Positions 1 through 8,361 of a stretch of DNA of 64,000 nt are shown one piece after another; positions within the stretch are counted from its first letter, which is position 1; each line of letters starts with the position of its first letter. Made by a program: the position numbers and the translations under genes. The notes under the pieces are model-generated. The model ran no database searches. It had not been told where the DNA came from and worked only from the letters and a program-made list of their open reading frames with translations. This DNA comes from Desulfuromusa sp. (GTDB taxonomy: Bacteria > Desulfobacterota > Desulfuromonadia > Desulfuromonadales > Geopsychrobacteraceae). The stretch spans positions 1 through 64,000 of the forward strand of contig JAKIUD010000004.1 in assembly GCA_021647765.1 (NCBI GenBank), given 5' to 3'.

Positions 1-159
1 TCACCTGGAGGAATACAGAAATCTATCATTCAATGTGGATAAACGATAATGTAGTGCCAGACGATGTTTTTTTGACGTGGAACTAGTTGATATTGCGAGG
101 TTTATTTTTTTGGGTGTTAAACATGGGTTAAATAAATCAGAGCCTAAGCCAAATAAAAA

Positions 160-184
160 CAGGGCAGTGAAAATCACTGCCCTG
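160..184 (-). terminator. Intrinsic terminator after the first Cache-HAMP gene
   Basis: An 11-bp perfect palindromic stem (CAGGGCAGTGA / TCACTGCCCTG) with a 3-nt loop is followed, on the minus strand, by a run of T. It lies about 40 bp past the stop of the minus-strand gene ending at 221. Positions 1-159 hold nothing else I can recognise. Confidence 0.8.
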
Positions 185-220
185 CAAGTAAACGCCGTAA
201 TTCGTCAAGTCTAACGTCTT

Positions 221-1300
221 CTATGATTTCTTCTTTTGTAAACGGCTGATTGCCATCCGGATACTGGTTCCCAACCTCTCAATTGACTGGCTGAGTTGCC
301 CGATTTCGTCATTTCGATTCAGACCGCTGATTTTTAGATCCAGCTGACCTTGACTGTATTTATCGGCAACTTCGGTTAATTCACGAATTGGTGCTGTTAA
401 TGATCGAGAAGCGAATACAGCGATAATAACAACAATAACCAGAGTTGCAATCAGCAGGTAGAGGGCTTTCTGGTTTTCCGCCTTGATGACCTGATACGCT
501 TCAGCATAGTTCTGCTGGCTGACCATAACCCAGCCCTGAGCTGTTTTTTGCGCAACAGCGACAATTTTCTCACCATTGAAATTTTCATAAATAGAAAAAG
601 ATTGTCCTTGTTTCAAAGCTTGAAGGGCTTGGTTTTTGCTCAAATCTACTCGTGAGCGTGTCATCTCAGTATCAGGATGAGCGATAACTTCGCCTTTTTC
701 ATCAACCAGAAAAGTAAAACCAGTTTCACCAATTCGATTGCTGACAATCTTTCCTGATAATTTATTCAGAGTCATCGCCTGAGCTAAAACGCCCTTGAGC
801 TTCCCGGCTTCATCAAAAATACCAGTTGAAAGAACCATTGCTGGTTTACCGGAAGTTTTTCCAATCAGGATTTGTTTTCCGAACTGTTTTCCTTCCGCAA
901 CTTGGGTGAAATAAGCACGATCGCCATAATACTTGGTTTTTTTGCCATCACTCCGACCGATGTTATTACCCTTAGGGTCGATGGTAAATGCCAGATAAGC
1001 CCAATCATAGTATTTAGTAATTGTTTCCAGGGCGGGATTCTGAAGACGTGGTTGCATCGATTTCATCTCGTTTAAAGAGGCATTTTGCCGCAACATCCGC
1101 TGGTTCATATCGACCCAATCATCAACATGTGTGATCAGGTTGTTATTGATTGCCGTTAGCTCTTGGTTGACTTTTTCTGTTGTCAAGCCAGTGATGCTTT
1201 GATAGCTGACAAACCAGATACTGATCAATGGAACTAAAGCAACTATCAATAGTGTCAGCAGTAATTTTTGCGATATTCCAAAATTGACTTTTGTTGCCAT
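221..1300 (-). CDS. Cache (dCache-type) sensor protein ending after HAMP, no output domain
   Basis: Membrane sensor of 359 residues. A first membrane segment (about 13-33) is followed by a periplasmic region of about 240 residues with dCache features (an SDGKKTKYYGDRAYF stretch, then GFTFLVDEKGEVIAHP), a second membrane segment (about 281-303) and a HAMP domain (about 303-350). The protein then stops after a short basic tail ending LQKKKS. Chemoreceptors and kinases of this design normally continue into a signalling or kinase domain; none is present. I place the start at 1300 because GGAGGAAAG lies just upstream; a start at 1315 would put that ribosome site inside the gene. It is divergent from two further Cache genes with which it may form a signalling set. 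Confidence 0.85.
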   Translation of the reverse strand: MATKVNFGISQKLLLTLLIVALVPLISIWFVSYQSITGLTTEKVNQELTAINNNLITHVDDWVDMNQRMLRQNASLNEMKSMQPRLQNPALETITKYYDWAYLAFTIDPKGNNIGRSDGKKTKYYGDRAYFTQVAEGKQFGKQILIGKTSGKPAMVLSTGIFDEAGKLKGVLAQAMTLNKLSGKIVSNRIGETGFTFLVDEKGEVIAHPDTEMTRSRVDLSKNQALQALKQGQSFSIYENFNGEKIVAVAQKTAQGWVMVSQQNYAEAYQVIKAENQKALYLLIATLVIVVIIAVFASRSLTAPIRELTEVADKYSQGQLDLKISGLNRNDEIGQLSQSIERLGTSIRMAISRLQKKKS

Positions 1301-1547
1301 TCTTTCCTCCGACATAATGCCCGCAATTCGTGCTAATCAGTCACACAATAGACTTTGTATTCTATAGTAAAATTAATTTAATGTAAACTAGTTTAAATAG
1401 TTTTTGCTATAGAATGTAAATAATTCTGGTTGGTAGTGGCTTAACGGTTAATTGGAATATGTGAATTAAACCACACATATAGTATATTAATATTTATACT
1501 AACGGGGTTTCTATGATGTATGTATCTAATATTTAAATATTTTTTTC

Positions 1548-1576
1548 TTGACATGGTTTGCTTTTCAAGATAAACA
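1548..1576 (+). promoter_or_regulatory. Possible sigma-70 promoter in the divergent Cache intergenic region
   Basis: TTGACA (1548-1553) is followed after 17 bp by TAAACA (1571-1576), upstream of the Cache gene at 1700. The -35 box is perfect and the -10 box is weak. The whole stretch 1301-1699 is very AT-rich and separates divergent Cache genes, so it probably holds promoters for both; I see no gene or other motif in it. Confidence 0.35.
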
Positions 1577-1699
1577 GAACAGTATTATGATAAGCATTTT
1601 ATAAAATTAATTAGAAATAACGGCTTGTCTTTGATTTATTTAAAGTAAATATCTTCTGGATATCCTGATTTGTAAAGTTTCAGGACGGAGGAAGGGTCA

Positions 1700-2293
1700 A
1701 TGAAGTTTTTTCGTATCCAACTATTACTGTTAATGATTCTGGTTTTTTCTACCGCAGTACTACGTGCTGGAGACGATCTGAGTTCTTTTGATGATCAGGT
1801 CAAGAGGTGGGCTATTGAGTGTCGTACCGAGGTGGTTGACCAATTCAACTTGCTGTTGACCTCTGGACAACTAAGTGTGCCACAATTATTTGATACTTTT
1901 TATATTCCAATTCCCAAGACTGACCCACAAAAATTCAAAACTCAGTACGATGACCTCTCGGACGGTATAGTTCGACCGATTGTCGATAAAATTCTGGGAT
2001 ATAATAATCGTTTAGTTTTTGTTGTTATTGTTGATATTAATGGCTATCTGCCGACCCATAATTCCCGATATTCGAGGCCGTTGACCGGCAACGCTGACGA
2101 AAATATGAAGTGGAACCGAACCAAGAGGATGTTTAATGATAGAACTGGTTTGGCAGCAGCACGAAATCAGAAACCTTATTTATTGCAGCGTTACAGCCGG
2201 GATACGGGGGAAATTATGAGTGATTTGTCAGTACCGATAAAAATTCAAAACCGCCACTGGGGGGCAGTTCGGATCGGTTATAAACAAAAATAG
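1700..2293 (+). CDS. Secreted stand-alone Cache-like sensor domain protein
   Basis: A 197-residue protein with an N-terminal signal peptide (about residues 1-23) and a single periplasmic sensor domain, but no second membrane segment, HAMP or kinase. The C-terminal half carries GYLPTHNSRY, an NRTKRMFND segment and an RDTG motif. These are shared almost exactly with the next gene and are known from the periplasmic domains of many methyl-accepting chemotaxis proteins. The start follows GGAGGAAGG. It lies 32 bp upstream of its membrane-bound relative and is probably co-transcribed. It looks like a soluble binding partner or competitor for the same ligand; the ligand cannot be read from the sequence. 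Confidence 0.8.
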   Translation: MKFFRIQLLLLMILVFSTAVLRAGDDLSSFDDQVKRWAIECRTEVVDQFNLLLTSGQLSVPQLFDTFYIPIPKTDPQKFKTQYDDLSDGIVRPIVDKILGYNNRLVFVVIVDINGYLPTHNSRYSRPLTGNADENMKWNRTKRMFNDRTGLAAARNQKPYLLQRYSRDTGEIMSDLSVPIKIQNRHWGAVRIGYKQK

Positions 2294-2325
2294 TTTGTTG
2301 ATAGTTTGCGAAAAGGAGATTTTTT

Positions 2326-3222
2326 GTGTTTTCTAAAATCAGTGTCAAAGTTGCGATTCTGGTGACTCTCGTTCTATCAATCGTGGTCGTGGCGGGAAGT
2401 TATTATATTATTAAACAGCAAAGCGACAGTCTTGAGGCACAGTTGCTTGAGCGGGGGAAAATTGAGTCTATCATCGGTGCTAAACTGATTGGACGGGTGA
2501 TAGAAGAGGCAATTGATAATGGTGTCTTTAGCGTCAAGGATGCATTTGACACCAATTATGTGCTGATTCCTGGATTCAAACCAGAAAAGTATCATACTAA
2601 ATATGATTTTTATCTGGATAAAGCTATTTTATCGCTTCAGGATGAATTTCTTAAGGATGATTCTGTCGTTTTTGCCGTAGCTGTTGATCTCAACGGTTAT
2701 TTGCCAACTCATAATACTCGTTACCAGCAACCAATTACTGGCGATCAGCAAAAGGATCTGATTGGTAACCGAACCAAAAGAATTTTCAATGATCAAATTG
2801 GCATACAGGCTGCCCACAATACCAGTCCGGCTTTTCAACAGACTTATCACCGTGATACAGGTGTCACTATGTGGGATATTTCGACACCAATTTATGTCAA
2901 GGGGAAGCACTGGGGAGGATTTCGGATTGGTTTCTCTCTGGCTAAAACCGAACAGGCCAAGCAGGCGTTGCAATTTAAGCTGATTGGGATTATGGCGGGA
3001 ATTTTGGTTGTTTCTCTGCTTGTTATATTCATTGTAGTGAATAGAGCTTTGAAGCCATTGACTCATTTTACTCGGATAGCATCTGAATTAGCTGACGGGA
3101 AAGTTGACACTAAGATTGAGGTCAAGGGTCGTGATGAGATTGCCCAATTGGCTGATGTTCTTGAACGGTTGCGGGTCAGTCTTAAAGCAGCAATGGAGCG
3201 ATTAGGGAAAAAACATAACTGA
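2326..3222 (+). CDS. Cache sensor protein ending after HAMP, no output domain
   Basis: A 298-residue membrane protein with a GTG start preceded by AAGGAG. Membrane segment 1 is at about 8-28, the periplasmic sensor at about 29-210 (GYLPTHNTRY, NRTKRIFND, RDTG), membrane segment 2 at about 218-240 and HAMP at about 240-290. It ends in LERLRVSLKAAMERLGKKHN, resembling the end of the gene at 221-1300 (IERLGTSIRMAISRLQKKKS). The sensor domain is a close relative of the secreted protein encoded just upstream. There is no methyl-accepting, kinase or cyclase domain. A frameshift seems unlikely because two independent genes stop at the same place with the same tail. Confidence 0.85.
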   Translation: MFSKISVKVAILVTLVLSIVVVAGSYYIIKQQSDSLEAQLLERGKIESIIGAKLIGRVIEEAIDNGVFSVKDAFDTNYVLIPGFKPEKYHTKYDFYLDKAILSLQDEFLKDDSVVFAVAVDLNGYLPTHNTRYQQPITGDQQKDLIGNRTKRIFNDQIGIQAAHNTSPAFQQTYHRDTGVTMWDISTPIYVKGKHWGGFRIGFSLAKTEQAKQALQFKLIGIMAGILVVSLLVIFIVVNRALKPLTHFTRIASELADGKVDTKIEVKGRDEIAQLADVLERLRVSLKAAMERLGKKHN

Positions 3223-3267
3223 CCCAGATAATGACTGGGACTGTTGTCAATAAATCGGAAAAAATGG

Positions 3268-3302
3268 AAACGGGGCTGACAAATATTATCAACCCCGTTT
3301 TT
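3268..3302. terminator. Bidirectional terminator between convergent genes
   Basis: AAACGGGG (3268-3275) pairs with CCCCGTTT (3293-3300), with A- and T-rich flanks on both sides. It lies between the stops of the plus-strand Cache gene and the minus-strand ACT-domain gene. Confidence 0.75.
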
Positions 3303-3317
3303 ACGCTATGAAGAAGT

Positions 3318-3848
3318 TCAACGTTCCATGGTGATATCGACATGCAGTTCGTCGGCAACGGCTGACAGTTCTTCTTCCAGCTGGTCGAAGGGTAATTCTT
3401 CTGGAACCTGCACGTGGATAGTCATGCTGTAAATTGTCGCACCGCTTTGAGGGGAAGCCTCTGCGTTTGATTCCAGCTGGATGATGTTGAGCTGTTGATC
3501 GGCAAGGAACTGGCTGGTTTTATAGACGATACCAGCTTGATCCAATCCCTCAATATGCAGGGTACAAGTTTTATAGTTTTTCTGTTCTCTCGCTTGCGCT
3601 GGTTGTAGTGGGCGTATGAATGCGGAAATCCCCTTATCCAATTCCAGACGACGACATTCTTTGGTGAGTTGCTCGTCAATGTCGGTTTTCTGGCTGGAAA
3701 ACAGCAAACTGAGGGTAAATTCATCTGCCAGCATCGACATGGTGGTATCTTCCAGATTACAATCATTTTCATACAGTAGACGAGTTACATCAGCAACGAT
3801 TCCAGCACGGTCTTTACCAAATGCGGTCATGATGTAGCGGTTTGCCAT
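3318..3848 (-). CDS. GcvR-like double ACT-domain regulator
   Basis: A 176-residue cytoplasmic protein with two ACT domains (about 3-75 and 88-170). Each begins with the typical pattern: YIMTAFGKDRAGIVADVTRLL in the first and TCTLHIEGLDQAGIVYKTSQFL in the second. This is the architecture of GcvR, the repressor of the glycine cleavage system in enterics, which acts by protein-protein contact rather than DNA binding. Family members in other groups are mostly uncharacterised. The start at 3848 is chosen because AGGAGGAAAATC precedes the ATG; the reading frame is open further upstream but has no ribosome site. No gcv genes are nearby, so the target is unknown. Confidence 0.8.
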   Translation of the reverse strand: MANRYIMTAFGKDRAGIVADVTRLLYENDCNLEDTTMSMLADEFTLSLLFSSQKTDIDEQLTKECRRLELDKGISAFIRPLQPAQAREQKNYKTCTLHIEGLDQAGIVYKTSQFLADQQLNIIQLESNAEASPQSGATIYSMTIHVQVPEELPFDQLEEELSAVADELHVDITMER

Positions 3849-4040
3849 GATTTTCCTCCTGTGGTTGGGTCTTTGCGGTGTATTTAACCATAGTTGGAGG
3901 AAAAGGCAAAGATCTGTCAAAAATAGTTCAGACGTTACGTTAAGTAACGGGAGTTTCTGTGAAAAAAAGATGTGAATGGTACAGATCCTCTTTACCGTTC
4001 CTAAGGCCATTCTGCAATCATACTTAAATCAAATCCGGAT

Positions 4041-5024
4041 TTACAATTTCCATCCCCAATAATCCAGAAAATTTGCAAAATTCCAGAGATCAGATTTTTT
4101 CCACGCCCAAAACTTGAGACTGGTATAAAAGGTTGTCCCCGTTTTCTCTCGAGAACCTAAATCTTTATCTTCACCGATGCGCCAATCCATGACCCACCAA
4201 CTCATTAATAGTCGCTCGAAGGGTTTATGGCTGTTACGGACGTACCCTTTTCGGCTGCCCTCGGTTTCAAAAAAAGAGATTTTAGAATCACCAAAACGGA
4301 GCTTGCGCAGGCTTGCCATCGGTTTTAAAGCTGCAGTGACAAAATCAGCATGGGAGGTGAAGTCATTTTCTGTTGATAGATCAAGATGCATAATCCGGTG
4401 GGTTCCACTCCTTATTGAAAAAACATATTTATGCTGTGCATCAACCGACTCTTTCATGTCTATAAAGCTGGGTAAATGTTCCCCATAGACATCCTGTCCA
4501 TCAAGAGACCAGTTTTCGGGATAGGATTCTTTAGGCAGAAAGGAGGTTGGAATAATTGCCAAATAACAGCCGCAAGTGTGAACGGTGGTAACCAGAAGCG
4601 GTTGATTCTTCTGGTTAAGGGTGACAATAAAAATTAATCCCGGATTTCTGCCAGCCGTGAGGTATTTGTAAGGGGTTTTCTCAAAATGAACCCGATAGAT
4701 GAGATTTGTGTAGTTTCCCCCGCTATCCTTAAACTTTTGCTCCATTGCGTAAATGGTTGCTTTATTTGGATCGATATAAACGTCCGGGCGACCATTTTTA
4801 TCTTCACGTACGGCAGGGGTGCCAATCTTATTGTAGCTCTTGGTGGGATCTTCAAGGCTAAAAATGGGGGCATATCTTGCCAAGAGCGAGTTGCTGTGCT
4901 CAACAGCGACATATTGTGGAGGAATCTCCGCAGCTCTTTTTGTCTGATGTATTCCTGTACAAGAGACTGATAGTAACATCAGCAGTGCGGCAATAAATTG
5001 TAAGATCAATCTTTGTGGGCGCAT
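4041..5024 (-). CDS. Predicted lipoprotein of unknown function
   Basis: A 327-residue protein with a hydrophobic N-terminus and a lipobox-like LLSVSC, so probably lipidated at about Cys22 and exported. The mature part is rich in aromatic residues and contains a TTVHTCGCYLAI segment with closely spaced cysteines and a Trp-rich C-terminus (SWWVMDWRIGEDKD, then LDYWGWKL). I do not recognise the family. It starts 40 bp after the stop of the FmdE-like gene and is probably in the same transcription unit. Confidence 0.7.
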   Translation of the reverse strand: MRPQRLILQFIAALLMLLSVSCTGIHQTKRAAEIPPQYVAVEHSNSLLARYAPIFSLEDPTKSYNKIGTPAVREDKNGRPDVYIDPNKATIYAMEQKFKDSGGNYTNLIYRVHFEKTPYKYLTAGRNPGLIFIVTLNQKNQPLLVTTVHTCGCYLAIIPTSFLPKESYPENWSLDGQDVYGEHLPSFIDMKESVDAQHKYVFSIRSGTHRIMHLDLSTENDFTSHADFVTAALKPMASLRKLRFGDSKISFFETEGSRKGYVRNSHKPFERLLMSWWVMDWRIGEDKDLGSREKTGTTFYTSLKFWAWKKSDLWNFANFLDYWGWKL

Positions 5025-5064
5025 AAAAAACTTTCAAATGATGGTCTTGCAAATAAAAAAACGG

Positions 5065-5667
5065 TTATTTAAATGTGACTAACTGTTCCCATTGCTCTGG
5101 AGCTGTAAGAATCTTTTTAACGCGATTTTGCCATTCCGTGGCAAAAAAGACTTTCTCTTCCTGTTCTATTATCCTTTGTTTTATTTTTTGCATCAGTGGT
5201 CGAATCTGGGGATGAAATGGAATGGACGTGGGATCATAGTCCATGGTGACATTTTGACCGTTATCGAGGCGGGTCAAGCGAACTTCACCATTGAGGTCGC
5301 AGTTAAAAAAGAGACGATTGTTGCGGGCGTAGTCTGCCCCGAGTCCTTTAAATCCCCCTTCGCTGGCAGCTCCGGTGATCAGGGTGATGCACAGGGCAAT
5401 AACACCATTAACTCCTGCATTGAGGGCTCCATCCATTTCAATTTTTATTCTTCCGCGCACCGGGATGGATTCCCCGTAAAGTTTTTTTAGGCCGAGGTCA
5501 CACATGATCCATGCGCCGGCAACCGTAGGGCAGGAGTGTCCGGCAAGCTTCACCATATCGAGATAGTTGTAAGTGATCAAGCCATCATCAACGGCTCCAA
5601 GCAACTGTGCAAGGGGGTCAAGCATATGAATGGGGGCAATATCGTTGTAAAAATCCGGATACTTCAT
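5065..5667 (-). CDS. FmdE-like domain protein
   Basis: A 200-residue protein without a signal peptide. The segment KLAGHSCPTVAGAW (about 41-54) resembles the HxCPG-type metal or substrate site of the FmdE (formylmethanofuran dehydrogenase subunit E) family. Members are also found outside methanogens, often beside molybdoenzymes or metal transport genes. Later parts (DGALNAGVNGVIALCITLITGA, then FKGLGADYARNN) fit a compact globular enzyme-like fold. It is followed by the lipoprotein gene at 4041 and preceded by a FetB-like permease gene. The family call rests on the one motif. Confidence 0.55.
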   Translation of the reverse strand: MKYPDFYNDIAPIHMLDPLAQLLGAVDDGLITYNYLDMVKLAGHSCPTVAGAWIMCDLGLKKLYGESIPVRGRIKIEMDGALNAGVNGVIALCITLITGAASEGGFKGLGADYARNNRLFFNCDLNGEVRLTRLDNGQNVTMDYDPTSIPFHPQIRPLMQKIKQRIIEQEEKVFFATEWQNRVKKILTAPEQWEQLVTFK

Positions 5668-5714
5668 TTGATCTCCTACTCATTGATTTTATAGTAATTT
5701 TTATAGGAAAGGTT

Positions 5715-6434
5715 TTAACTCTTCAGTTTTTTCAGGTCACTCTTGATTAGTGTCAGAAAAATAGCAGCCGATATGCCAGCTGAACCGAATATCATACACA
5801 TTACCATGATCTGATATCTTGCAGCAATCAGCGGTGAGACTCCAGAAAGGATCTGCCCGGTCATCATCCCCGGCAGAGAAACCAAGCCCACGGCGAGCAA
5901 GGAGTTGGTTATCGGAATGAGAGAGGTTTGAAGGGCAATACTGCGAGCCTTTTCATACGGGATATCTCTGCTGATTTCTGCCTCCAGCCGCTCTCCAGCC
6001 AGACTGATACTGTTCATTGAGTTGGCAAAAATCATCCCGGCAAGGGGAATGAGGTAACTTGGCAGATACCAGGGGACTAAGTTGAGAACCGCCTGAGACA
6101 TCAGCAACAGGAGACTTCCGCCACCGATAAAAATGGCAAAAAATGATTTAAGGTAGAGGTTTTTACGTGGGATTGATATAGTTCGCAGGGCAATCCAGCT
6201 AGCTGAAGAAAGCATAACAGCAAGAACGGCGACAACAATCAGGGCGCTTTCAGTTTTAAAGATATAGGTGAGAAAATAACCGATGAGAAGCAACTGGAGA
6301 AGCATTCGGCAAACGGCATAGATTGAATTTTTATAGCCCAACTGCCATTTTCCGATAATGACAATAACCACGATCACCGGGATGAAGGCAAGCGCCAGAT
6401 TAAGAAGCGGTATGGTCTGGATTGAACTGCTCAT
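5715..6434 (-). CDS. FetB-like (UPF0014) ABC-type membrane permease
   Basis: An integral membrane protein of 239 residues with about seven hydrophobic segments. It carries the family-typical LAGMIFANSMNSISLAGERLEAEI region and the SLPGMMTGQILSG loop, which identify the UPF0014/YbbM group. In E. coli the FetA-FetB pair is linked to iron export. The usual ATPase partner (fetA) is not adjacent in this window, so either it is encoded elsewhere or the protein works with another ATPase. Its 3' end lies 47 bp before the FmdE-like gene. Confidence 0.8.
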   Translation of the reverse strand: MSSSIQTIPLLNLALAFIPVIVVIVIIGKWQLGYKNSIYAVCRMLLQLLLIGYFLTYIFKTESALIVVAVLAVMLSSASWIALRTISIPRKNLYLKSFFAIFIGGGSLLLLMSQAVLNLVPWYLPSYLIPLAGMIFANSMNSISLAGERLEAEISRDIPYEKARSIALQTSLIPITNSLLAVGLVSLPGMMTGQILSGVSPLIAARYQIMVMCMIFGSAGISAAIFLTLIKSDLKKLKS

Positions 6435-6453
6435 AAATATCCGCTCCTTGTCC

Positions 6454-6564
6454 CGAATGGCGATAGTTTAAGGAAATTTCCAGCAAAAACGGGACTGTCC
6501 CCGCATGGGGGCTGTCCCAGGCTTTTGCGGTGCAAATCACCGCAGTTTTTCGGGGCTGTCTCTG
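6454..6564 (+). repeat. Family P repeat, copy A (right end missing)
   Basis: It begins CGAATGGCGATAG, continues with GGGACTGTCCCCGCATGGGG and a GCGGTG / CACCGC inner hairpin, and breaks off at CGGGGCTGTCTCTG directly against the TAA stop (6567-6565) of the metC-like gene. The left two thirds match copies B, D and E; the right arm and right terminal repeat are absent. Confidence 0.85.
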
Positions 6565-7731
6565 TTATTTCAACAATTCAAAGCCCGATTCAAGATCTTT
6601 CATCAAGTCCTCAGGTTCCTCAAGTCCGATATTCAGGCGAACAACTGTTCTCCCAGTATATTCAGATTCTTGAGTTCGATTGTGTTTTCCGGCAGTAATG
6701 AGGCTTTTGAAGCCCCCCCAACTGTATCCAATGCCAAATAACTGCAGGGAATTGACGAATTCAGCTAGTTTTTTCTGAGTATATTCCTGCTTAAAGACAA
6801 AAGCAAAAAGTCCCGAAGACCCGGTGAAGTCCCTTTTCCAGAGGTGATGTTGCGGGTGGCTTGACAACGCTGGATGAATCACCTGATCAATGCTGGGCAG
6901 AGATTCCAGCCAGCGGGCAATTTCAAGGGCTGATCGTTCGTGTTGCCGTAACCGCAGTGGCAGAGTCCGCATCCCCCGTAGGGCGGTATAGCAATCTTCC
7001 TCCGGGGTATATGTTTCGGTGACGCGGTAAAAGTGTTGAAGCGGTTCAGCATATTTTTTATTGACTGTCACCGTGCCCATTAAAAGATCGGAATGTCCGG
7101 AGAGATACTTTGTTGCCGATTGAATTGAAACATCAACTCCCAGAGCAAAAGGATCTAGGTAGAGAGGAGTTGCCCAAGTATTATCCAGTACGGTAATAAT
7201 GTTCCGTTTTTTTGCCAGAGAGGTAATGGCCGGGATGTCCTGTATTTCAAAGGTATTGGAGCCAGGCGATTCGAGAAAAATCAGTTTTGTGTTGTCCTGG
7301 AAACAGGTTTCGATCTCCCTGCCGGAGGCTGAGGGGATAAACGTTATCTGGATATTATATTTTGTCAGCACCTCGTTGCAAAAGCGGGCTGTCGGCCCAT
7401 AGGCATTATCGCAGACCAAAACATGATCACCGCTACTGGTAAATGCTAGAAATGTATTAATGATGGCACTGATACCCGACGGGAAAGTGCGGGTTAGAGC
7501 TCCCCCCTCAAGTTCCCTTACCGCCTCTTCAAGCGCCCTTTGGGTTGGCAATCGATCTGTTCCATAGGTGATTCCATTGTATTTTCCTGTATTTGCCAGG
7601 GTCAGGTCTTCAAAACTCTTAAATAAAACTGTTGAGCCCCGATAGACTGGGGGGTTAATTGTTTTCAGCTGGTCGACCCCTTCATCTTGATAGAAGGAAT
7701 CAAAGTTTACCAAACGGGTTGTTTGTTTCAT
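6565..7731 (-). CDS. metC: Cystathionine beta-lyase / Cys-Met metabolism PLP enzyme
   Basis: A 388-residue PLP enzyme of the Cys/Met metabolism family. Visible marks are the TYGTDRLPT entry region, LDNTWATPLYLDP, the PLP-lysine segment QSATKYLSGHSD and the C-terminal GRTVVRLNIGLEEPEDL. The YSWGGFKSL segment near the C-terminus fits cystathionine beta-lyase (cystathionine to homocysteine, pyruvate and ammonia) better than gamma-synthase. The start at 7731 has GGAG upstream and lies 1 nt past the TAA of the CoA pyrophosphatase gene, so the two are translationally coupled. The stop codon abuts family P repeat copy A. Confidence 0.85.
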   Translation of the reverse strand: MKQTTRLVNFDSFYQDEGVDQLKTINPPVYRGSTVLFKSFEDLTLANTGKYNGITYGTDRLPTQRALEEAVRELEGGALTRTFPSGISAIINTFLAFTSSGDHVLVCDNAYGPTARFCNEVLTKYNIQITFIPSASGREIETCFQDNTKLIFLESPGSNTFEIQDIPAITSLAKKRNIITVLDNTWATPLYLDPFALGVDVSIQSATKYLSGHSDLLMGTVTVNKKYAEPLQHFYRVTETYTPEEDCYTALRGMRTLPLRLRQHERSALEIARWLESLPSIDQVIHPALSSHPQHHLWKRDFTGSSGLFAFVFKQEYTQKKLAEFVNSLQLFGIGYSWGGFKSLITAGKHNRTQESEYTGRTVVRLNIGLEEPEDLMKDLESGFELLK

Positions 7732-7732
7732 T

Positions 7733-8341
7733 TTATTCTCCAGGTTGCAGATCTTCCGGGTAAGGAAAAGAGAGACCAAACAGGTTAAGAAAAGTATCCA
7801 GCAGACGGTAGGTAATTCCCCAAAGTGGACGGTCACTCCATTCGCTCAAGTTGATTCCAGGATGTTTGCGTTCCTGACCACGATAGAAAAATGTGAGTTG
7901 CTGATTACGTTGGGGGTCCAGCAGAGTGGGTATTGGTATCCAGAACAGATCGACAACTTCACCGTTGAGTTTGAATTGCGTATTCATCTCAACCTGATAG
8001 ACAAAACAGGAAATATGAACGGAAAGATAGGCTCCAGCAATGTCATCACTCTGCCCGAGATAGTTTTCTTCGTTCAGGCAAAAACCAACTTCTTCCCAGG
8101 TTTCCCGTTCAGCAGCAGCACGTGGGCTTGGGTCACTTTTTTCAATTCTTCCACCAGGAAAACCCAGATCCCCCGACCATGGGTCACGATCATGCTCAGC
8201 CCGGCGGATCAGGAGAACCTCTGTCTGCCGGTTGTTATCTCGTAACAACATGGCGACGGCAGCGTGTCGGTCGGACTCCTGTGGCAGTAATCTTGGCTGG
8301 TAATCTGCGAGCCGGGTTCTGATTTGTTTAATGTTGAGCAT
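7733..8341 (-). CDS. Nudix hydrolase, probable CoA pyrophosphatase
   Basis: A 202-residue protein with a Nudix box inside GFPGGRIEKSDPSPRAAAER followed by ETWEEVGF. The phrase FPGG with REtwEEvG is typical of the CoA diphosphatase (UPF0035/NudL) branch, which splits CoA into phosphopantetheine and 3',5'-ADP. The metal-binding Glu residues of the REXXEE core are intact. I favour the start at 8341, just after the stop of efpL; a start at 8386 would overlap efpL. No strong ribosome site is visible, which fits translational coupling. Substrate is inferred from the family. Confidence 0.8.
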   Translation of the reverse strand: MLNIKQIRTRLADYQPRLLPQESDRHAAVAMLLRDNNRQTEVLLIRRAEHDRDPWSGDLGFPGGRIEKSDPSPRAAAERETWEEVGFCLNEENYLGQSDDIAGAYLSVHISCFVYQVEMNTQFKLNGEVVDLFWIPIPTLLDPQRNQQLTFFYRGQERKHPGINLSEWSDRPLWGITYRLLDTFLNLFGLSFPYPEDLQPGE

Positions 8342-8361
8342 TCGTTTATTTAGTCCAGATA

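Noticed and set aside
3849..4010. N-terminal extension of the ACT-domain protein to 4010
   Set aside because: No ribosome site and no resemblance to the family; AGGAGG directly precedes the ATG at 3848.
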